Source: Toxorhynchites rutilus septentrionalis (taxonomy: Eukaryota; Arthropoda; Insecta; Diptera; Culicidae). Taken from it: a stretch of DNA of 64,000 nucleotides. This document shows positions 63,448 to 64,000 of this stretch, piece by piece. The stretch covers positions 16,506,416-16,570,415 of the forward strand of contig NC_073746.1 of assembly GCF_029784135.1 (NCBI RefSeq). Direction: 5' to 3'. Within the stretch, counting starts at the first letter, position 1; every line of letters starts with the position of its first letter. The notes beneath the pieces are model-generated. The model did not search any database. It was not told the origin of the DNA and saw nothing but the letters and a program-made list of their open reading frames with translations. Position numbers and translations under genes: made by a program.

Positions 63448-64000
63448 CAGGGTTTTCCATTTCGGGCTTCCGAAAGTATACAGCCCTGCGCTGACAACCG
63501 TTTGACATAGCTGTCAACCAAAGCGTCATATCGTTAGTTGAATGTCTGCCATTTTACAATATGGATCGTTTTAGCATCGCACAACGTGTTAATTTTGTTA
63601 AATTATACTATAAAAATGATGAAAAACCGGCAAATGTTTTTCGAGCATTACGGACGGATTTTGGTCGTCATGGACGGCCTACAGAGCACACAATCGCTAA
63701 TGTAGTGCGTAAATTCGAACAAACTGGATCCGTAGCGGATAATGTGAAACCTGTGCATCATCGCAATGTGCGTTCGGCCGAAAATATTGCTGCTGTTGCT
63801 GCCAGTGTGGAGGATGACCCGAATGTTTCGATTCCACGGCGTGCTCAGCAATTGGGCTTGTCAAACACATCATTGTGGCGAATTTTGCATTTGGACTTGC
63901 ACCTACATCCATATAAAGTCCAACTGGTACAAAAATTAGAGCGTGATGACCATGGAATGCGTCGGGCATACGTCGATTGGGTGAACGAACAACAGCAGCA
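63448..64000 (+). mobile_element. DUF4817-type Tc1/mariner element, 5' part
   Basis: Starts CAGGGTTTTCCATTTCGGGC after a TA (63446-63447). The tip is followed by CCCTG near 63486, so the first 40 bases can fold back. The transposase frame begins 113 bases in. The right end is outside the window. Confidence 0.7.
63561..64000 (+). CDS. DUF4817-type transposase, N-terminal part, intact as far as visible
   Basis: ATG at 63561 opens 146 codons that continue past the window edge without a stop. MDRFSIAQRVNFVKLYYKN and the next 40 residues form the DUF4817 helix-turn-helix (HTIANVVRKFEQTGSV), then ENIAAVAASVEDDPNVSIPR, RRAQQLGLSNTSLWRIL (second helix-turn-helix) and LHLHPYKVQLVQKLERDD, a string typical of this transposase group. 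These parts bind the terminal repeats; the DDE domain lies beyond the window. The start is supported by its position after the terminal repeat and the family's usual MDRF/FS beginning. This is the least damaged transposase frame in the window. Confidence 0.88.
   Translation, partial: MDRFSIAQRVNFVKLYYKNDEKPANVFRALRTDFGRHGRPTEHTIANVVRKFEQTGSVADNVKPVHHRNVRSAENIAAVAASVEDDPNVSIPRRAQQLGLSNTSLWRILHLDLHLHPYKVQLVQKLERDDHGMRRAYVDWVNEQQQ

Overview
This window is eukaryotic nuclear DNA from an insect, most probably a culicine mosquito. The argument rests on the transposon families present: Tc1/mariner transposases of the DD37E type (a class described from mosquitoes), BEL/Pao retrotransposons, CR1-like non-LTR retrotransposons and tRNA-derived SINEs. 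The placement is an inference. No host protein-coding gene could be recognised with confidence. There is no operon, CRISPR array or bacterial gene. One 500-base N gap (45578-46077) breaks the sequence.

Layout. 1-5.8 kb: a BEL/Pao element on the minus strand (gag, protease, RT, RNase H, integrase zinc finger), cut by a 5'-truncated CR1-like element that runs off the left edge. 5.8-11.2 kb: AT-rich spacer and GC-richer unique sequence with two small repeat arrays. 11.2-20.45 kb: a deep nest. A mariner remnant is split by a Tc1 element and by a BEL/Pao element with two LTRs; the Tc1 is split by two non-LTR elements, one of which carries a SINE. 20.45-22.26 kb: unique sequence. 22.26-25.37 kb: a Helitron-like element with internal ~160 bp repeats and a DD37E element inserted in one repeat. 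26-29 kb: a possible LTR or small spliced unit, then a region bounded by inverted termini. 29-37.8 kb: mostly unique, probably intergenic or intronic. 37.8-45.5 kb: a hAT element, a large foldback, a possible pair of tiny host exons and a long palindromic region. 46.1-48.5 kb: a second Helitron-like copy interrupted by a hAT-like element. 48.5-59 kb: unique sequence, two more hAT copies, two DD37E remnants and several copies of a GACGTAG-headed repeat. 59.3-64 kb: fragments of a DUF4817-type transposase, a non-autonomous LTR element with a three-part higher-order tandem repeat, two SINEs, and the intact 5' part of a DUF4817-type transposase running off the right edge.

Most elements are broken. 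Still open and apparently undamaged as far as visible are the endonuclease frame at 1-752 and the DUF4817-type frame at 63561-64000. Many insertions have exact target-site duplications, so the order of insertion can be read directly. I found no system that looks new in the sense of a new gene cassette. The best leads are the higher-order repeat LTR element (60572-61896), the internally deleted BEL element with near-identical LTRs, the repeat-bearing Helitrons, and the short spliced units at 26.3 and 40.6 kb. All identities come from reading translations and motifs by eye; no database search was possible.
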